This document shows, piece by piece, positions 61,460 through 64,000 of a stretch of 64,000 nucleotides of DNA. The notes under the pieces are model-generated. The model was given only the letters and a program-made list of their open reading frames with translations. It had not been told where the DNA came from and did no database searches. The first letter of the stretch is position 1; every line of letters begins with the position of its first letter. The position numbers and the translations under genes were made by a program. The stretch spans positions 3,080,001-3,144,000 of the forward strand of contig NZ_LR778301.1 in the NCBI RefSeq assembly GCF_902813185.1. The letters run 5' to 3'. Source of the stretch: Denitratisoma oestradiolicum (GTDB lineage Bacteria; Pseudomonadota; Gammaproteobacteria; Burkholderiales; Rhodocyclaceae).

Positions 61460-63449
61460 GACCAAGGTCTATTCGATAGAGGTGCAAGGCGATTTCCTCA
61501 CCAAGCAGACCCATGCCAAACCAGCCCATGCGCTGGCTGAGTTGATCTGGAACAGCCTGGATGCTGATGCTACGCTGGTGGAAGTCAAGGAGGATTCCTA
61601 CAGCATAGGCGAGCAGCGGATCATCGTTGCCGACAACGGGACTGGATTCCCTCATTCCGATGCGCCGACTCTATTCAGGCAGCTTGGCGGTTCGTGGAAA
61701 CATCAGGCGGGTGAGACGAGGGGCAAGCGTCGTTTCCTGCACGGCTCCGAGGGCAAGGGGCGATTCAAGGCATTTTCTTTGGGCCGCGTGGTGGATTGGG
61801 AAGTGCGTTGCAAGGAGGGAACGGAGTTCAATCAGTTCAGCGTTTCGATGCTGGACAACTCGCTCAAGGAGATTCGGATCAGCGAGCCGGAACCGGCCAA
61901 GGAGAAACGAACTGGAGTCCGGTGTGTCATCTCCGAATTGCACAAGGCATATGAGTTTCTCCAGTTGGACAATACGGTGCAGGAATTGTCGGAAATCTTC
62001 GCCACCTACCTGAAGAGCTACACCGATGTGCAAATCGTTCTGCCGGTGGGCAAGCTGGATGTTTCGGTCGCCATCCTCTCCAGCAAGGCAATACCTCTGG
62101 GAGCGGTGGAGGAAGATGGAACCGCCTACCCATTTGAACTGGAAATCATCGAGTGGAAGGCTCCGACAGATCGCATTGTCTATCTATGTAACGAGGCGGG
62201 ATTTCCTCTTTCCCAGACCGATGTGCGACTCCAGGCTCCTGGGCTGAATTTCTCGGCCTATGTGAAGTCGCCCTACATTTCCAAGCTCTCGCGTGACGGG
62301 TTGCTCGGCTTGGCCGAAATGAACACGGTGCTCATCGAGGTTCTGGGCAAAGTCAAAGAGGCGGTGAAGGCGTTTTATCGCGAACGCAACGCAGAGAAGG
62401 CGCAGACCGTCGTCGAGCAATGGAAGGATGAGAGCGTTTATCCCTTCCAGGCCGATCCGCAGACGATGGTCGAGAAGATCGAGCGCGAAGTGTTCGACAT
62501 TGTCGCCGTCAAGGTAAACAACCTCCTGCCAGAGTTCGAGAGCACGCCCCAGAAGGGCAAGAGGCTGCAACTTCGCATGCTGCGGCAGGCAATCGAGAAA
62601 AGTCCGGAGGACTTGCAACTGATCCTCACGGAGGTTCTTGAACTGCCCGAGAAAATGCAGAAGGAATTTGCCAAGCTCCTTCAAGAAACATCATTGACTG
62701 CGATCATTAGCGCGTCGAAGGTGGTCGCAGACCGGCTCAAGTTCATTGCGGGCCTTGATGCACTTCTGTTCGACGAGGAGCACAAGAAGAATCTCAAGGA
62801 GCGAACCCAACTCCACCGGCTCCTTGTCGAGAACACCTGGATTTTCGGCGAGGAGTTTTTCTTGACGGTCGATGACCAGTCCCTGACCGAGGTCTTGCGT
62901 AAGCATCTCGCTGCCCAAGGGCTTTCCACCACTGTGGATGAGCCGGTAAAGCGGATTGACGGCAAAACGGGGATCGTCGATTTGATGCTTACCCGTAACG
63001 TGCCCAGCCATCGGGAAAACGAGTTGGATCATCTTGTTGTCGAGTTGAAACGTCCGACCGTCAATATCGGCGTAGAGCAGCTTTCACAGATCGAAAGCTA
63101 CGCCTTTGCCGTTGCTGAGGACGACAGATTTCGGGGGATCGACACCCGATGGAATTTCTGGGTGATTTCAAACGGCATGGACGCGCACGCCAAGAGGCGG
63201 GCACAACAGGCCAACATGCCGCCTGGAATGGTGCATCAGTCGGAGGACAAACGGCTCACGATATGGGCCAAGACGTGGTCAGAGGTTCTGCACTCGAATC
63301 GCCAGCGTCTGCGGCTTTTTCAGCAGAAGCTGGAGTACAACGCCGATCACGATGCTTCCCTGCAATTCCTGCGCGATACCTACCGGGAAATACTTCAACC
63401 GGCGCAGGCAGATGCTGATGACACTCCCGACGTGTCGGTGGCTGCCTAG
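61452..63449 (+). CDS. GHKL ATPase - PD-(D/E)xK nuclease fusion (MORC/Shedu-like) in the RM operon
   Basis: 665 residues. The N-terminal GHKL ATPase has E30-x3-N34-x2-D37 (N box), D-N-G-T-G-F at 61-66, and G-S-E-G-K-G-R-F-K-A near 98-107. A middle region of helices (about 280-450) follows. The C-terminal domain has V-E-N-T-W-I-F-G-E-E near 460, D510 in G-I-V-D-L-M-L, and E531-L-K533, a PD-(D/E)xK site like DUF4263/Shedu nucleases. Prokaryotic GHKL ATPases of MORC type are known next to RM systems. I infer an accessory defence effector. ATG 61452 overlaps hsdS by eight bases. Confidence 0.82.
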   Translation: MAETKVYSIEVQGDFLTKQTHAKPAHALAELIWNSLDADATLVEVKEDSYSIGEQRIIVADNGTGFPHSDAPTLFRQLGGSWKHQAGETRGKRRFLHGSEGKGRFKAFSLGRVVDWEVRCKEGTEFNQFSVSMLDNSLKEIRISEPEPAKEKRTGVRCVISELHKAYEFLQLDNTVQELSEIFATYLKSYTDVQIVLPVGKLDVSVAILSSKAIPLGAVEEDGTAYPFELEIIEWKAPTDRIVYLCNEAGFPLSQTDVRLQAPGLNFSAYVKSPYISKLSRDGLLGLAEMNTVLIEVLGKVKEAVKAFYRERNAEKAQTVVEQWKDESVYPFQADPQTMVEKIEREVFDIVAVKVNNLLPEFESTPQKGKRLQLRMLRQAIEKSPEDLQLILTEVLELPEKMQKEFAKLLQETSLTAIISASKVVADRLKFIAGLDALLFDEEHKKNLKERTQLHRLLVENTWIFGEEFFLTVDDQSLTEVLRKHLAAQGLSTTVDEPVKRIDGKTGIVDLMLTRNVPSHRENELDHLVVELKRPTVNIGVEQLSQIESYAFAVAEDDRFRGIDTRWNFWVISNGMDAHAKRRAQQANMPPGMVHQSEDKRLTIWAKTWSEVLHSNRQRLRLFQQKLEYNADHDASLQFLRDTYREILQPAQADADDTPDVSVAA

Positions 63450-63483
63450 CGTAACTGATGGGCGCAGGCTTGCTGTTTGCAGC

Positions 63484-63497
63484 TGCAATTGATTGCA
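63484..63497. repeat. Island motif copy 4 (TGCAATTGATTGCA)
   Basis: An exact copy in the 64-bp gap between the convergent ATPase-nuclease gene and the TOPRIM gene. Identical to copy 2. Confidence 0.65.
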
Positions 63498-63513
63498 CGA
63501 CACGTCCTGAACA

Positions 63514-64000
63514 CTATGTCGTCCAGAGGATAAGCGGCATTCTCTCGGCAATCATCCGTTCCTGGTCAATTCCCTTTCGCTGGTTGCGAATTGCTTGCTC
63601 CAACGCGAAACTCTTCCCATGTAAGTGCATGGCATCAAGCTGCTGTAGCTGGTTCAGGTAAAGATCGTCCCGGCCATGCTTTGAAAGACATTCTTCAGGG
63701 TCGGTGGGCGCGAGAATTCCGATCAATTTCGGCAAGCCTGCGCTGAAGAGCAGGCCCGCTGGATCAAGGTCTGGCCATGCGATAACGGGTGCTTGACTGT
63801 TTCTTAGGAACTCGAGAACGGCATCCGCCATGTTGATGCCATCACCCCGAAATGCAACAAGCGGTTGAGAAAACGAAAGGTCGATTCGGGCATCCTCGAA
63901 GTGGATGAACGCCTCGAAATTTTCGGCAAGGACAATCACGTCATGCCGAAAATCGACCGCCGCGTCGACCGGAATATCCAGAAACGCTTTTGCGGGCAGA
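63514..64000 (-). CDS. C-terminal part of a TOPRIM-domain protein (partial)
   Basis: The frame is open to the window edge, so about 161 C-terminal residues are seen. A TOPRIM-like order is visible: V-I-V-L-A-E-N-F-E-A-F (Glu), L-V-A-F-R-G-D-G, then A-W-P-D-L-D-P-A-G-L (DxD), as in DUF2220/JetD-type and related proteins. It is convergent with the ATPase-nuclease gene. It might belong to a Wadjet-like or other defence locus beyond the window. The family call rests on the motif order only. Confidence 0.6.
   Translation of the reverse strand, partial: LPAKAFLDIPVDAAVDFRHDVIVLAENFEAFIHFEDARIDLSFSQPLVAFRGDGINMADAVLEFLRNSQAPVIAWPDLDPAGLLFSAGLPKLIGILAPTDPEECLSKHGRDDLYLNQLQQLDAMHLHGKSFALEQAIRNQRKGIDQERMIAERMPLILWTT

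Noticed and set aside
54683..64000. Second copy of the tRNA-Pro 3' end (attR), or an integrase
   Set aside because: I looked for the GTTCGAATCCC...CCCCGACCA stretch and for tyrosine recombinase motifs and found neither in the window.

Overview
The window is GC-rich bacterial chromosome. The gene families and the gene order thrS-infC-rpmI-rplT-pheS-pheT-ihfA-merR-tRNA-Pro suggest a denitrifying betaproteobacterium, probably of the Rhodocyclales / Sterolibacteriaceae-Denitratisoma type. That placement is inferred from gene content; no 16S gene is present.

Layout. (1) About 1-8.2 kb, minus strand: a cytochrome cd1 nitrite reductase operon. In transcription order it holds nirS, a tetraheme NirT/NapC-type cytochrome, an ethylbenzene-dehydrogenase-like cytochrome, nirC, nirF, a nirD-nirL fusion, nirG, nirH, nirJ and the first 27 codons of another exported protein, probably NirN. 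An FNR/DNR-type box precedes nirS. (2) About 8.3-9.8 kb: a CapA-like protein and a small secreted protein. (3) About 9.8-29 kb, minus strand: a CoA-thioester catabolic cluster. It has six class III (CaiB/BaiF) CoA-transferases, two acyl-CoA dehydrogenases, two single hotdog hydratases, three crotonase-fold enzymes, a thiolase-fold protein with a DUF35 partner, an amidohydrolase, a luciferase-like oxidoreductase and an F420:NADP reductase-like protein. The set resembles steroid, terpenoid or alicyclic acid beta-oxidation, but the substrate cannot be read from sequence. (4) About 29.2-35.8 kb, minus strand: a signalling module (REC-PAS-GGDEF-EAL-REC protein, GAF-PAS histidine kinase, double-REC regulator) behind a SCO1 protein and a small exported protein.

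(5) About 35.8-46.9 kb: respiratory genes. A plus-strand heme-copper-oxidase-like subunit I lacks two of the three CuB histidines and is preceded by a 23-codon ORF. The minus-strand operon 45624-37396 encodes a small membrane subunit, a CuA subunit, a B-family-like subunit I without the active-site tyrosine, heme O synthase, a SCO protein, and two unusual fusions (cytochrome b - 2x[4Fe-4S] - FlpD and cytochrome b - [2Fe-2S] - ferredoxin reductase) around a small anchored protein. It has its own FNR-type box. I read it as an sNOR-like nitric oxide reductase linked to a quinone/NAD(P)H/ferredoxin electron-transfer module, which fits the adjacent nitrite reductase operon. Heme A synthase diverges from it.

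(6) About 47-54.6 kb, plus strand: the housekeeping operon thrS-infC (ATC start)-rpmI-rplT-pheS-pheT-ihfA-merR, ending in tRNA-Pro(GGG). (7) 54.6-64 kb: a defence island directly downstream of the tRNA. It holds hsdR, then a tightly coupled chain of Xre/ParS antitoxin, RES toxin, hsdM, hsdS and a GHKL-ATPase/PD-(D/E)xK nuclease fusion. It ends in a convergent, truncated TOPRIM-type gene. A 14-bp inverted-repeat motif occurs at four places in the island.

The strongest candidates for something poorly described are the anaerobically controlled reductase operon with its cytochrome b fusions, and the RM operon with an embedded toxin-antitoxin pair and an ATPase-nuclease.
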